DNA of 28,658 nt from Paracoccaceae bacterium (GCA_007128865.1 SKWP01000460.1:1-28658), one strand, 5' to 3'; numbered from the stretch's first letter, positions 8,577-16,735 are shown. Translations and numbers: made by a program. Notes: generated by a model not told the origin, from the sequence alone.

Positions 8577-9095
8577 TCAGTAATTGACCATGTCCTCGAC
8601 ACCGTGACCTTCGAACGGAACCAGCACCGACCGCACGAAGCTCATGAATTCGGTGCCATCCGCCTTCACCCCTCGGGTGCGAACCGTCACGATCCCGTGG
8701 TTCGGGCGCGAGTTTGACGGCCGCTTTTCCAGGACTTCCGTCTCTGCATAGATCGTGTCACCGGCAAAGACCGGCGCGGTCAGCTTGATGTCTGTCCAGC
8801 CCAGATTGGCAACCGCCTTCTGGCTTACGTCGCTCACGCTCATCCCGGCCACCACGGCCAGGGTAAAGGTGCTGTTCATCAGCGGCCGGCCGAATTCGGT
8901 CTTTTCCGCAAAGGCTGCATCGAAGTGCAGCGGATGAGTGTTCATGGTCAGCAGCGTGAACCAGGTATTGTCGTTCTGGGTCAGCGTCCGGCCGGGCCGG
9001 TGTTCGTAGACATCGCCGATACCGAAGTCCTCATAGGACCTCCCGAAGGTTTCACGATACCGGTTTTCACCTACTTTCCTGAGGGTCTTGACCAT
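8577..9095 (-). CDS. MaoC-family acyl-CoA hydratase
   Basis: A 172-residue single hot-dog-domain enoyl-CoA hydratase/dehydratase. The catalytic region reads TLTQNDNTWFTLLTMNTHPLHFD, given here in two parts as TLTQNDNTWFTLL and TMNTHPLHFD. It contains the Asp and His pair of the MaoC hydratase motif, followed by FGRPLMNSTFTLAVVAGMSV and later APVFAGDTIYAETEV. The start at 9095 is set by AAGGAG seven bases upstream on this strand; an ATG 15 codons further upstream lacks this support. It lies 66 bases after the CitE-like lyase gene and downstream of the TRAP genes, and shares the island with a class III CoA-transferase. In that setting an itaconyl-CoA or mesaconyl-CoA hydratase role is likely, but the fold alone cannot fix the substrate. 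It ends at the bidirectional terminator. Confidence 0.9.
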   Translation of the reverse strand: MVKTLRKVGENRYRETFGRSYEDFGIGDVYEHRPGRTLTQNDNTWFTLLTMNTHPLHFDAAFAEKTEFGRPLMNSTFTLAVVAGMSVSDVSQKAVANLGWTDIKLTAPVFAGDTIYAETEVLEKRPSNSRPNHGIVTVRTRGVKADGTEFMSFVRSVLVPFEGHGVEDMVNY

Positions 9096-9161
9096 GGCGG
9101 TCTCCTTGCTGGGCGGAAGATGCGGGATTGGATTTGGCATTCGATTGGCAGGCAGGATCGG

Positions 9162-10022
9162 TCACGGTTCGTACCCCCCGCGCGCGAGCATCCTTTGCGC
9201 GGACCGCAGAAGCGGGGCATCGATCATGCGACCATCGAGGCGAACGGCGCCGGCGCCTTCGGCCATCGCAGCGACGATTCGTCTGGCGCGCTCGACCTCT
9301 TGCGGTGCCGGCGCAAAGGCTGCCCGGATGGGGCCCACCTGGGCGGGGTGGATCGCAATCTTGCCGCTGAACCCCAACGCCCGTACCCGGCGAGCCTCGG
9401 CAGCAAGCGCATGTGTGTCGTTCAGGTCCAGCCACGGGACATCGAGCAGGCCGACCCCGGCCTCGGCCGCGGCCTGCACCAGTGCACAGCGCGCCGACAG
9501 CAGCGGCTCCCACGCGAATTCCGCCCCCAGATCGGCAGCAAGGTCGGCCCCCCCGAAGACCAGGACATCACAGGGACGCATCGCCGCCCCTATGGATGCC
9601 AGGGCCGCAAGGCCACGCGCGGTTTCCACCGCTACGGCAAGCGGCCGGGATTCCGGATCATGGGCGCGGGCAAGCGCGATATCGCGCCCGGATTCCACCT
9701 TGGCCAGAAACAGCGCATCCGCTGCAAACCCCCGATCCGCCAGCATGCAGAGGTCGTCGAGCCCATCCCTTGTTTCCGGCGGGTTGAGACGGACAAGCGC
9801 CATCGCACCCCGGCCGCCCTGCCCGTCGCCACGTCGCGCCGCCAGCCAGTCGGCAGCCGCCCTTCGGGCGGCAGGCTTGTCGGCTGGCGCGACCGCATCT
9901 TCCAGATCGATCACCACACCGGCAGCGCCGGCCGCGAATGCCTTGTCGAACCGTTCCGGCCTGTTGCCCGGTACGAACAGGATGCAGTCGGCGTGCGAAA
10001 GGCGACGGTCGGATGAAATCAT
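9162..10022 (-). CDS. CitE-like CoA-ester lyase (HpcH/HpaI aldolase family)
   Basis: A 286-residue TIM-barrel lyase of the CitE/malyl-CoA/citramalyl-CoA lyase group, which cleaves 3-hydroxyacyl-CoA esters in a Mg-dependent retro-Claisen reaction. Family marks are ILFVPGNRPERFDKA (14-28), VIDLEDAV (37-44), VRLNPPET (Arg78), LFLAKVESG, VAVETARG with Glu133, and VFGGADLAADLG with Asp160. Glu133 and Asp160 are the expected Mg ligands. Near the end is SGKIAIHPAQV, also diagnostic. Its ATG overlaps the dctM stop (ATGA, 10019-10022), so it is translationally coupled to the transporter. With the hydratase and CoA-transferase it would complete a pathway such as (S)-citramalyl-CoA to acetyl-CoA plus pyruvate. 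Beta-methylmalyl-CoA is an alternative substrate. Confidence 0.92.
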   Translation of the reverse strand: MISSDRRLSHADCILFVPGNRPERFDKAFAAGAAGVVIDLEDAVAPADKPAARRAAADWLAARRGDGQGGRGAMALVRLNPPETRDGLDDLCMLADRGFAADALFLAKVESGRDIALARAHDPESRPLAVAVETARGLAALASIGAAMRPCDVLVFGGADLAADLGAEFAWEPLLSARCALVQAAAEAGVGLLDVPWLDLNDTHALAAEARRVRALGFSGKIAIHPAQVGPIRAAFAPAPQEVERARRIVAAMAEGAGAVRLDGRMIDAPLLRSAQRMLARGGYEP

Positions 10023-11311
10023 CTGGCTGGTCCGAGCACGAGGTCGGGCAACCAGGTTGCCAGACCGGGAAAGAACACGACCAGCAGCAGCAGCACCAGC
10101 ATCATCGCCAGGAACGGCAGCACGCCGCGCATGACCTCCGAAACCGGCGCCCTTGCGACCTCGGCCATGACAAACAGGTTCAGCCCGACCGGCGGGGTCA
10201 GCAATGCAAGTTCGATCGCAATGGTGATGATGATCGCGTAATGGATCTTGTCGATGCCCAACGCATCCAGGATCGGCAAGGTCAGCGGCAGGGTGATCAG
10301 GATGATGGCATAGCCTTCGAGGATCGTTCCCATCAGCAGCAGTATGCCGCACATGATAAGCAGGAATTGCCAGGGTGCGAGGTCGAAGGCGGTTATCCAG
10401 CGGACCAGATCGTTGGCCATGCCGGACCGCGTGATCCAGTAGGAAAGCACCAGTGCACCGGCCACGATCACCAGGATCGCCGCTGCCCGCGCCATGCTGT
10501 CGACCAGGATTTCGGGTATCTCGACCAGCCGCAGCGACCGGTACACCAGGATGGAAATCAGCAGTGCCACGGCCGCCGAAAGTGCCGCTGCCTCGGTCAC
10601 CGTGACAATCCCGCCGTAGATGCCGCCAAGCACGACCACCGGAACGACCAGGGCCGGGAGCGCATTGAGATTTGCCTTGCCGAACTGCCGCCAGCCGGCG
10701 AATGGCTCGCTTCTGCCGCCGCGGTGACGCGCCATGACCAGGATCAGCAGGGAGAACAGCAGCATCTGCAGCAAGCCGGGAACCACCCCCGCCAGAAACA
10801 GACGCGGCACCGATGTTTCCGACATCAGCCCGTAGACCACCAGCGGCATGGATGGCGGCAGCAGGATCCCGAGGGTGCCAGCCGCCGCGGTCAGACCAAG
10901 GGCAAAGCTCCGGTCAAAGCCGCGCTTGATCATCTCGGGCACGACGATCGTTCCCATCGCCAGTGCGGTGGCGACCGAAGAACCGTTGATCGCCGCGAAG
11001 ATCCCCGTCGCCACGACAGCAGCGATGGGAACCCCGCCCGGAAGCCGGCCGACCCAGGCCGCCGACATGTCGATCAGGGCGCGTGCCATCCCGCCCCCCC
11101 GGATGAACCCGGCGGCGATCACGAAGAACGGAATCGCCATCAGCGTTGCCGAGTTCATCTTGTCGAGAATGCGCTGCCCGATACCGGCCAGGGTGCCCCC
11201 GTCCCAAAGGGTGAGCGCGGTCGCGACACCGATCAGTGCCGCATAGATCGGCACCCCGAGGGCCAGCAGCAGAAGGAAACCGATGCCGGCAACCATTGCG
11301 ATGGTGGTCAC
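10019..11311 (-). CDS. dctM: TRAP transporter large permease subunit (DctM type)
   Basis: A 430-residue integral membrane protein with about twelve hydrophobic segments, the large permease of a tripartite ATP-independent periplasmic transporter driven by the sodium or proton gradient. Family sequence is plain: MAIPFFVIAAGFIRGGGMARALID, shortened here to MAIPFFVIAAGF and GGGMARALID, then GSSVATALAMGTIVVPEM, AAAGTLGILLPPSMPLVVYG, and ELALLTPPVGLNLFVM near the C-terminus. The start is GTG at 11309-11311, overlapping the dctQ stop as GTGA. Its own stop overlaps the CoA-lyase start. Placement directly in front of CoA-ester enzymes suggests that the imported acid is their substrate. Confidence 0.95.
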   Translation of the reverse strand: MTTIAMVAGIGFLLLLALGVPIYAALIGVATALTLWDGGTLAGIGQRILDKMNSATLMAIPFFVIAAGFIRGGGMARALIDMSAAWVGRLPGGVPIAAVVATGIFAAINGSSVATALAMGTIVVPEMIKRGFDRSFALGLTAAAGTLGILLPPSMPLVVYGLMSETSVPRLFLAGVVPGLLQMLLFSLLILVMARHRGGRSEPFAGWRQFGKANLNALPALVVPVVVLGGIYGGIVTVTEAAALSAAVALLISILVYRSLRLVEIPEILVDSMARAAAILVIVAGALVLSYWITRSGMANDLVRWITAFDLAPWQFLLIMCGILLLMGTILEGYAIILITLPLTLPILDALGIDKIHYAIIITIAIELALLTPPVGLNLFVMAEVARAPVSEVMRGVLPFLAMMLVLLLLVVFFPGLATWLPDLVLGPAR

Positions 11312-11880
11312 CTGCCATCCTCCCCGGAAGATGAGACCAGGGTTTCATGCCCCGATCTGTCGTCGATCCGTCCGGTGGCGAGCATGAATGTCCTTGCCAC
11401 AAGCCGCAGCGCCAGAAGCGCCGATCCCACCGGCAGCGAAAGGTAATAGATCCAGAGCGGCAGCCGAAGCGATGACGTCGTTCGTTCCTGCCAGCGGATC
11501 GATTCCTCCACCACCCGGATGCCCGACCACAGCAGCAGCAGCGCCACCGCGATGCCAATGACCCCGGAAAAGACGCCGAGCAGGTTGCGCTTGCGCATCG
11601 ACATCATCTGCAGGAACAGATCGATACGCACATGCCCGCCTTCCCCGATCAGTCGCGCGGCGGACAGGAACATGCACCAGATCAACAGGAAGATGATGAC
11701 CTCAAAGGTCCAGTCCAGCCGGATTCCCGGCATCAGGTAACGGGCGACAATGGACTGACAGGCCAGAACCAGCGCCGCCCCGGACAGCAACGCGATCACG
11801 ACGCGTTCGATGAGATCAAGCGCTGCAAGCAGTCGGGCCATGCCATCGATCCGCAATTGGGTTGATCGTGGCGCCCGCAT
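11308..11880 (-). CDS. dctQ: TRAP transporter small permease subunit (DctQ type)
   Basis: A 190-residue membrane protein with four hydrophobic segments: about residues 27-45, 60-78, 102-121 and 144-163. This is the DctQ pattern. Typical features are the first helix VVIALLSGAALVLACQSIVARY, given as VVIALLSGAALVLAC / QSIVARYLM, then WTFEVIIFLLIWCMFLSAA and GEGGHVRIDLF. DctQ pairs with DctM to form the membrane unit of the TRAP transporter. The start is uncertain: the frame opens with ATG at 11880, and a second ATG at 11841 begins closer to conserved sequence; neither has a good Shine-Dalgarno sequence. It lies 36 bases after dctP and overlaps dctM by four bases. Confidence 0.9.
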   Translation of the reverse strand: MRAPRSTQLRIDGMARLLAALDLIERVVIALLSGAALVLACQSIVARYLMPGIRLDWTFEVIIFLLIWCMFLSAARLIGEGGHVRIDLFLQMMSMRKRNLLGVFSGVIGIAVALLLLWSGIRVVEESIRWQERTTSSLRLPLWIYYLSLPVGSALLALRLVARTFMLATGRIDDRSGHETLVSSSGEDGR

Positions 11881-11916
11881 CGGACAATGCCGCCGCAGGC
11901 GCCCTGGTCCCGCGTA

Positions 11917-12951
11917 TCAATTCGCCGCGGCTGCCTGCTGCCGCGCCAGTTCGATTACCGCCGGATCGACATTGAGTTCGCTGATCAGGGACGGCACGAT
12001 GGCCTGCAGTTTCTCGTTCGCCGCTGCCAGTTCTTCCGGCGTCGGGTCCGTGTAGACGATGCCGTTGGCTTCGTTGTGAATGCGGGCTTCGGCCTGGCGG
12101 CGCAGCGCCTCGGACCGCTGCTCGTCGATCACCGAATCCCAGGCCTCGAGGAATGCGGCGCGATGCGCTTCGCTGAGACCGTCAAGGAAGGCCTTGTTGA
12201 CGATCGGAATGTAGAAGAGCACCGCGGCATTATCGGTGAAGGCGCTCTTGACCCCGGATTCATAGAGCTGGCCCGACCGCACGGTTTCGCTGGTGGTCAA
12301 CAGCCCGTCGATCGTGCCCTGAGACAGCGCCAGCGGCACGTCGGGGAAGGGTATTGCCAGGCCCTCGGCACCCAGGGCCGCAAGCCGCGAAATGAAGGCC
12401 GCGCCACCGAAGATCCGCACGCGCGCGCCCTGATAGTCCTCGAAGCTCCCGAAATCGCGGCCAGCGCCGAAGGTATCGGCATAACCCAGCAGGAACCAGC
12501 GGCCCGGCACGACAACACCAAGCTGGTTCGCCACGCGATCGGCGAGCATCTGCCCGAAGGGGCCGTCGATGATGCGGCTGAGCTGTTCGGGTGTCAGTCC
12601 CACGAACAGCGGCATGTCGAGCGCGTTGAGGTCGGAAGCGAAGGCCGACAGCGCCGAGTTCGTGGTAACCGACATCTGCACGTCGCCGCGCGCAACGGCG
12701 CGAGCCTCGTCCCGGGCGGCATAGAGCTGTGCGGACTCGAACAGCTCGCCCACCAGTTCGCCGCCGGTTGCCTCGGTCAGCCGCTCCATGAACACACGCA
12801 GGGTGATGTTGCGAATATGGTTCGGGCCGGTGTCTACCGTGATGGTAAAGCGCGTCTCGGCTTCGGCAGGAACCGCAGCCATTCCGATCGACATGGCAAC
12901 GGCAGCGACAGCAAGCCGCCCCACGGCGGCAGATATCTTGAACGGGCGCAT
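11917..12951 (-). CDS. dctP: TRAP transporter substrate-binding protein (DctP type)
   Basis: A 344-residue periplasmic solute receptor. A signal peptide covers about residues 1-31 (RLAVAAVAMSIGMAAVPAEA, cleaved before ETRF). The mature protein follows the DctP plan: ITLRVFMERLTEATGGELVGELFESAQL, split as ITLRVFMERLTEATGG / ELVGELFESAQL, then the hinge and ligand region GARVRIFGGAAFISRLAALGAEGLAIPF. The Arg in VRIFGG is the position of the conserved carboxylate-binding arginine in this family (usually R-x-x near this strand). Then comes DVPLALSQGTIDGLLTTSETV, read as DVPLALSQGTIDGL / LTTSETV. GGAGG lies on this strand just before the ATG at 12951. It is the first gene of the transporter-enzyme operon and is divergent from the CoA-transferase gene. 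The ligand is probably a small carboxylate. Confidence 0.95.
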   Translation of the reverse strand: MRPFKISAAVGRLAVAAVAMSIGMAAVPAEAETRFTITVDTGPNHIRNITLRVFMERLTEATGGELVGELFESAQLYAARDEARAVARGDVQMSVTTNSALSAFASDLNALDMPLFVGLTPEQLSRIIDGPFGQMLADRVANQLGVVVPGRWFLLGYADTFGAGRDFGSFEDYQGARVRIFGGAAFISRLAALGAEGLAIPFPDVPLALSQGTIDGLLTTSETVRSGQLYESGVKSAFTDNAAVLFYIPIVNKAFLDGLSEAHRAAFLEAWDSVIDEQRSEALRRQAEARIHNEANGIVYTDPTPEELAAANEKLQAIVPSLISELNVDPAVIELARQQAAAAN

Positions 12952-13000
12952 CGTATCCTCCCTGGAACTGCGGCGCGGCAGGCGGCGCGCGCGGCCTTGA

Positions 13001-13030
13001 GGTTGCACGGACATCCATATAAAGTCAACC
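13001..13030. promoter_or_regulatory. Candidate operator/promoter region between dctP and the CoA-transferase
   Basis: The 123-base divergent intergenic region holds an inverted repeat GGTTG (13001-13005) / CAACC (13026-13030) around an AT-richer core CATCCATATAAAG. On the minus strand TTGACT (13023-13028) could be the -35 box of dctP; no clear -10 box is seen. A GntR/UTRA regulator encoded 1.3 kb away is the natural candidate to bind here. This is a visual call. Confidence 0.3.
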
Positions 13031-13074
13031 CGCGTGCCCGATTGTCGCGGCACTGCGGGCAATGGAACCGAAGC

Positions 13075-14277
13075 ATGGCGATCCTTACCGACGTTCGTAT
13101 CCTCGCGGTGGAGCAGTATGGCGCCGGCCCGTTCGGCACCCAGGCGCTCGCGGATCTTGGTGCCGAGGTGATCAAGATCGAAAACCCGCGCGATGGCGGC
13201 GACGTGACGCGGTCACTCGGCCCCCACTTCGACCCGAGCATGGGCGAAACGGCCGAAAGTCTGTTCTTCCATGCGCTGAACCGCAACAAGCGCAGCGTTT
13301 CGCTCGATCTCGGGACCGAGGAAGGGCGCGCGGTGTTCCGCGACCTGGCCCGCACGGCCGATGCTGTCGCATGCAACCTGCGCGGCGATGTGCCTGCGCG
13401 GCTGGGCCTGACCTATGCGGCCCTGTCCGACGTCAACCCGGCAATCGTCTGTTGCCACCTGTCCGCCTATGGCAGAACCGGTTCACGTGCGGCCTGGCCG
13501 GGCTACGATTATCTGGTGCAGGCTGAAACCGGCTACTTTGCACTCAACGGCGATCCGGGATCGCCCCCGGCACGGTTCGGCCTGTCGATCGTCGATTTCA
13601 TGACCGGCTACGCGCAGGCGCTTTCGGTGGCGGCGGGATTGCTGGAAGCACGCCGCACCGGCAAGGGCAGGGATATCGACGTTTGCCTTTACGATGTGGG
13701 GCTTGCGAACCTGAATTACCTTGCAACCTGGGCGCTGAACACCGGGGCCATGCCGCAGCGACTTGCCCGGTCGGCGCACCCTTCGCTGGTACCTTGCCAG
13801 CTGTTTCCGACCGCGGATGGCTGGATCTTCATCATGGCCAACAAGGAAAAGTTCTTTCCCGCGCTCTGTCAGGTCCTGGAGGTGCCGCAGCTTGCAGAAG
13901 ACCCGCGCTTTGCAAGCTTTCCGGACCGGCTGGCCAACCGCGCGGCGCTTGAAGCCGAACTTGACCCGCTCTTTGCCCGACTCACGACCGCTGACTGGGT
14001 GGGACGCGTTGCAGGCCGCGTACCCGCCGCGCCCGTGGCCAACATGGCCGAGGCGCTGGAAGCCGACTTTACCCGAGAGCGCGGCATGGTGGTCGAAGCC
14101 AGGTCCGAATCCGGCGGGTCGCTGCGGCTGGTCGGGTCGCCCTTCGATACCGGCGACAACAACACCGTCGTTCCCGCCGGCCCCCGCCTGGGGCAGCACA
14201 CCGATGACATCCTCTCTGCTGCCGGCTATACAGCAACACAGCTTGCGTCGCTTCGCGCACGGGGCATCATTTCCTGA
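13075..14277 (+). CDS. Class III CoA-transferase (CaiB/BaiF family)
   Basis: A 400-residue formyl-CoA-transferase-type enzyme that moves CoA from a donor ester to a free acid. Family sequence runs throughout: VRILAVEQYGAGPFGTQALADLGAEVIKIE, shortened to VEQYGAGPFGTQALADLGAE, then NRNKRSVSLDL (70-80), NPAIVCCHLSAYG, and SIVDFMTGYAQAL. Asp174 in that last segment is the expected catalytic aspartate that forms the aspartyl-CoA intermediate. Length is normal. The ATG at 13075 opens the conserved region; no strong Shine-Dalgarno sequence is seen. It heads a unit with the GntR gene 61 bases downstream and is divergent from the TRAP operon. In context it should activate the imported acid, for example itaconate or mesaconate with succinyl-CoA as donor; this substrate is inferred. 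Confidence 0.92.
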   Translation: MAILTDVRILAVEQYGAGPFGTQALADLGAEVIKIENPRDGGDVTRSLGPHFDPSMGETAESLFFHALNRNKRSVSLDLGTEEGRAVFRDLARTADAVACNLRGDVPARLGLTYAALSDVNPAIVCCHLSAYGRTGSRAAWPGYDYLVQAETGYFALNGDPGSPPARFGLSIVDFMTGYAQALSVAAGLLEARRTGKGRDIDVCLYDVGLANLNYLATWALNTGAMPQRLARSAHPSLVPCQLFPTADGWIFIMANKEKFFPALCQVLEVPQLAEDPRFASFPDRLANRAALEAELDPLFARLTTADWVGRVAGRVPAAPVANMAEALEADFTRERGMVVEARSESGGSLRLVGSPFDTGDNNTVVPAGPRLGQHTDDILSAAGYTATQLASLRARGIIS

Positions 14278-14338
14278 CCCTTTCGGGCCCGTCGGCATGG
14301 AACCCGGAACGACGGGCAACGGCACGAACGGTGGACGA

Positions 14339-15067
14339 ATGACAGCACGCTCGACCAGCATGTTTCGCCAGATCGCGCAGGCAATCGAGGATTCCATCGT
14401 CAATGGTGCCCATCCACCGGGAAGCAGACTGCCGACCGAGGCGGAATTCTGCGCAAGCTTCGGCGCCAGTCGCCACACCGTTCGCGAGGCGCTTTCCGAG
14501 CTGCGCAGGAAGGGCCTGATCGAAAGCCGTCAGGGGATAGGAAGCATCGTGCGGCGCACGACACCGGCAACGCAGCATTTCGAAACCTATTCGTCCATCA
14601 ACGACCTTGTCCGGCATGCCCAGGGCACGCCGATCCGTGTGACGCAGGTAGAGGATGTGGTCGCCGACGAAGGCCTGGCGGGCCTGATGCAGGGCAGCCC
14701 TGGCCAGTCGTTCGTCCGGATCGACGGATTCCGGTTCGACCGGCGACGGCCGGACAGGCCGATGTGCCACGTCGAGGTTCACGTCGACGCCACCTATGGC
14801 CGCGTCCGTGAGGCCGCCTGGAAGCTGGATCGTTCGATCGTGGAAACGCTCGAACAGATCTACGGGGTGCGCGTTGCAAGGATCGTTCAGGATGTGTCGG
14901 CTTGCGCACTCTCCGCGGACCTTGCAGAGCGCCTGGATGCGGAACCGAACTCACCGGCGCTGTTCATCCGGCGCAGATACCTGTCGGACGCCGGTCGCTG
15001 CTTCGAATGCGCCGATTCGACTTTTCCCATGGGGCGTTTCGTCTATCGGACCGAACTGACGAACTGA
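14339..15067 (+). CDS. GntR-family regulator with UTRA ligand-binding domain
   Basis: A 242-residue transcription factor of the HutC/UTRA branch of GntR. The winged-helix DNA-binding domain covers about residues 5-72: FRQIAQAIEDSIVNGAHPPG, then SRLPTEAEFCASFGASRHTV, then REALSELRRKGLIESRQGIG. The UTRA domain follows, ending with LFIRRRYLSDAGRCFECADS and FVYRTEL, typical for the fold. The start at 14339 is chosen because it opens just before the winged helix; an in-frame ATG at 14297 would add 14 non-conserved residues. It is downstream of the CoA-transferase gene and very likely controls the island, with the ligand being the substrate or a CoA derivative. Confidence 0.92.
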   Translation: MTARSTSMFRQIAQAIEDSIVNGAHPPGSRLPTEAEFCASFGASRHTVREALSELRRKGLIESRQGIGSIVRRTTPATQHFETYSSINDLVRHAQGTPIRVTQVEDVVADEGLAGLMQGSPGQSFVRIDGFRFDRRRPDRPMCHVEVHVDATYGRVREAAWKLDRSIVETLEQIYGVRVARIVQDVSACALSADLAERLDAEPNSPALFIRRRYLSDAGRCFECADSTFPMGRFVYRTELTN

Positions 15068-15173
15068 CTTCGCAATCGGGCTTGCAAGCTTCCGCCAAGG
15101 CCAACAGCAGACCGCTGCGTTCCGGCATGCCGCGTGTCGACCACGGCACCGCCAGCCTGATGCGGCGCCCGTC

Positions 15174-15197
15174 GAAGAGGACACCTGGGTTCAGGCG
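15174..15197 (-). terminator. Candidate terminator of the tRNA-Leu gene
   Basis: On the minus strand, just beyond the encoded CCA, CGCCTG pairs with CAGGTG (one G-T wobble, loop AACC; plus-strand 15182-15197). It is followed by the pyrimidine run TCCTCTTC. The stem is short and the T-tract interrupted. Confidence 0.35.
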
Positions 15198-15199
15198 TC

Positions 15200-15286
15200 T
15201 GGTGCGGTCGAGAAGACTCGAACTTCCACGGGAGTTACCCCACAGCGACCTCAACGCTGCGCGTCTACCAATTCCGCCACGACCGC
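15200..15286 (-). tRNA. tRNA-Leu (anticodon GAG)
   Basis: An 87-base class II tRNA on the minus strand. The acceptor stem GCGGTCG (from 15286) pairs exactly with CGACCGC (plus-strand 15204-15210), followed by discriminator A and an encoded CCA (15200-15202). The D-arm has GGTAGA. The anticodon stem CAGCG/CGCTG closes the loop TTGAGGT, giving anticodon GAG, which reads CUC and CUU leucine codons. A long variable arm (GTGGGGTAACTCCCGTG) marks the class II type. The T-arm contains TTCGAGT. It stands alone between the GntR gene and the peptidoglycan-binding protein gene. No integrase or att-like duplication of its 3' end is seen in the window. Confidence 0.95.
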
Positions 15287-15304
15287 CCGCGACGACACGA
15301 GCGC

Positions 15305-15333
15305 CTCATATCCGCTCGCGCCGTCGTTGTGAA
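15305..15333 (-). promoter_or_regulatory. Candidate promoter of tRNA-Leu
   Basis: On the minus strand TTCACA (15328-15333) and TATGAG (15305-15310) are spaced by 17 bases, with the -10 box 18 bases before the mature tRNA 5' end. The spacing and position are good for a tRNA promoter. Confidence 0.5.
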
Positions 15334-15351
15334 GGGGTTATTCCCGATCCG

Positions 15352-16614
15352 TCAGTTCCGCGACGGAATGCCGAAACTGGGCAGGGCCGCCGGCGATGTC
15401 GCGGGCATGGCACCGGGGCTGCGGCCGCCGATCATCTCGGATGCAGCCCGAATCACCTCTGCCCGGTCGCTCTGGCCGGGCGCGAAAGGCGAGCGTTCGC
15501 CCGACTTGGCGGCCGTAACCGACATGTCGTACCATTCCAGCGCCAGATCGGTGCGGCGATTCACCCCGAAACCGGAATGGAGGTGATGGCCGATCAGTTC
15601 GGAATAGCCCCGTTCGCCCAGCGCCACCAGAATCAGCGCCGAAGCGATGGCAACGTCCATGTTGTCCACCCGGTAGCCGGTTCCCAGACAGATCCGCGCG
15701 CTCGAGGCCAGCTGTACGGGCGCCATTCCGGTACCGACGACGAAGCCGCCGACATCTGCCAGAACCTGAGGCGCGCCGCGTACCGAAACCGCGGCGATCT
15801 GCGCCTGCATGGCCGGGCCGAAGCCTTCGCACTGCTGCGCCAGTTGCTGCGGGGTGACGCCGGGCAGCTTGGCGCCAAGGTCTTCACCGATGCCGATGGC
15901 ATAGGTCCGCGCAAGGCAGAACTGTTCGTCCAGGGCCAGCGCCGGATCGGTCATGGAGGCGGCGGTGACAAAACCGCCATTGGTGCCGGTGATCAGGTTC
16001 ACGCGGTTGCAATGCGATGCCAGGGAGGCCTGCTGCACGACACCACCGCCAAGGAAATTCGGCAGCACCGGCACCGCGGCGGTTTCCGGCTGCGCCGGGC
16101 GCACAGGCTCGGGCGCGGGGGCCGCGGCAGAGGTTACGCCCAGCATCTCGTCGCGGAACTGCAGCAGCAGGCCGCGGGTGCCCTGCGGATGGCTGGCAAC
16201 AAGCTGGGCCGTCACAGGCCCGCCGGCCATGGCCCGCTGATACGAGGTCACCAGAAAGTCGCGTTCGAACTGGGTCAGCTGACCTGTCGCGGGATACCCC
16301 ATGAAAGCCTGATACTGCGAAATTGCCGCACGGGTGTTGCGGCCGATCACCCCATCCACGGTTCCTGCCGGAAAGCTGAAGTAGTTCAGCGATGTCTGCA
16401 CATCGCGGTTGGACTGTCGCTGCACGGCGGTGGCCGATGGGGCGGTGCGCACGGTCGTCGTGGTCCGGGAGCGCTGGCTTTCGCGCACGATCGCGCCGCC
16501 GATGATGCCGCCGATGATGCCGCCCACCACCCCGTCACTGGCCGCCAGCCGTGAGGAAGGCACCACGACAAGGGATGCGGCAAGGCAGGTGATTGCAATT
16601 CGCTTGGTGATCAT
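15352..16614 (-). CDS. Secreted/envelope protein with peptidoglycan-binding domain 1
   Basis: A 420-residue exported protein. A signal peptide (IAITCLAASLVVVPSSRLAAS, residues 6-26) is followed by a glycine-zipper stretch GVVGGIIGGIIGGAIV, which can insert in or pack against a membrane. A PG_binding_1-like domain follows at about 72-128: VQTSLNYFSFPAGTVDGVIG and NTRAAISQYQAFMGYPATGQL, the typical helical repeat that holds uncrosslinked peptidoglycan. A Pro/Ala linker leads into a ~220-residue C-terminal part with three cysteines (HCNRV, QFCLA, QCEGF) that I do not recognise. GGAG seven bases before the ATG at 16614 sets the start; upstream ATGs lack this. It is divergent from lipB. The role is unknown but it is probably attached to the cell envelope. 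Confidence 0.82.
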   Translation of the reverse strand: MITKRIAITCLAASLVVVPSSRLAASDGVVGGIIGGIIGGAIVRESQRSRTTTTVRTAPSATAVQRQSNRDVQTSLNYFSFPAGTVDGVIGRNTRAAISQYQAFMGYPATGQLTQFERDFLVTSYQRAMAGGPVTAQLVASHPQGTRGLLLQFRDEMLGVTSAAAPAPEPVRPAQPETAAVPVLPNFLGGGVVQQASLASHCNRVNLITGTNGGFVTAASMTDPALALDEQFCLARTYAIGIGEDLGAKLPGVTPQQLAQQCEGFGPAMQAQIAAVSVRGAPQVLADVGGFVVGTGMAPVQLASSARICLGTGYRVDNMDVAIASALILVALGERGYSELIGHHLHSGFGVNRRTDLALEWYDMSVTAAKSGERSPFAPGQSDRAEVIRAASEMIGGRSPGAMPATSPAALPSFGIPSRN

Positions 16615-16735
16615 CTCAATACTCCGGTTCGGCATGTGACAGCTTGCAGGGTACCACAGCGCGGCCGATGACACGAAAACAAAATCCTGCGGCACCGTTC
16701 CGCGACCGGGGACGCCGAAGGTTATGAGGCACAAT

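Noticed and set aside
15200..15286. tRNA-Leu as an integration site for the adjoining catabolic island
   Set aside because: No integrase gene and no repeated copy of the tRNA 3' end are seen, and the island's base use looks like its surroundings.
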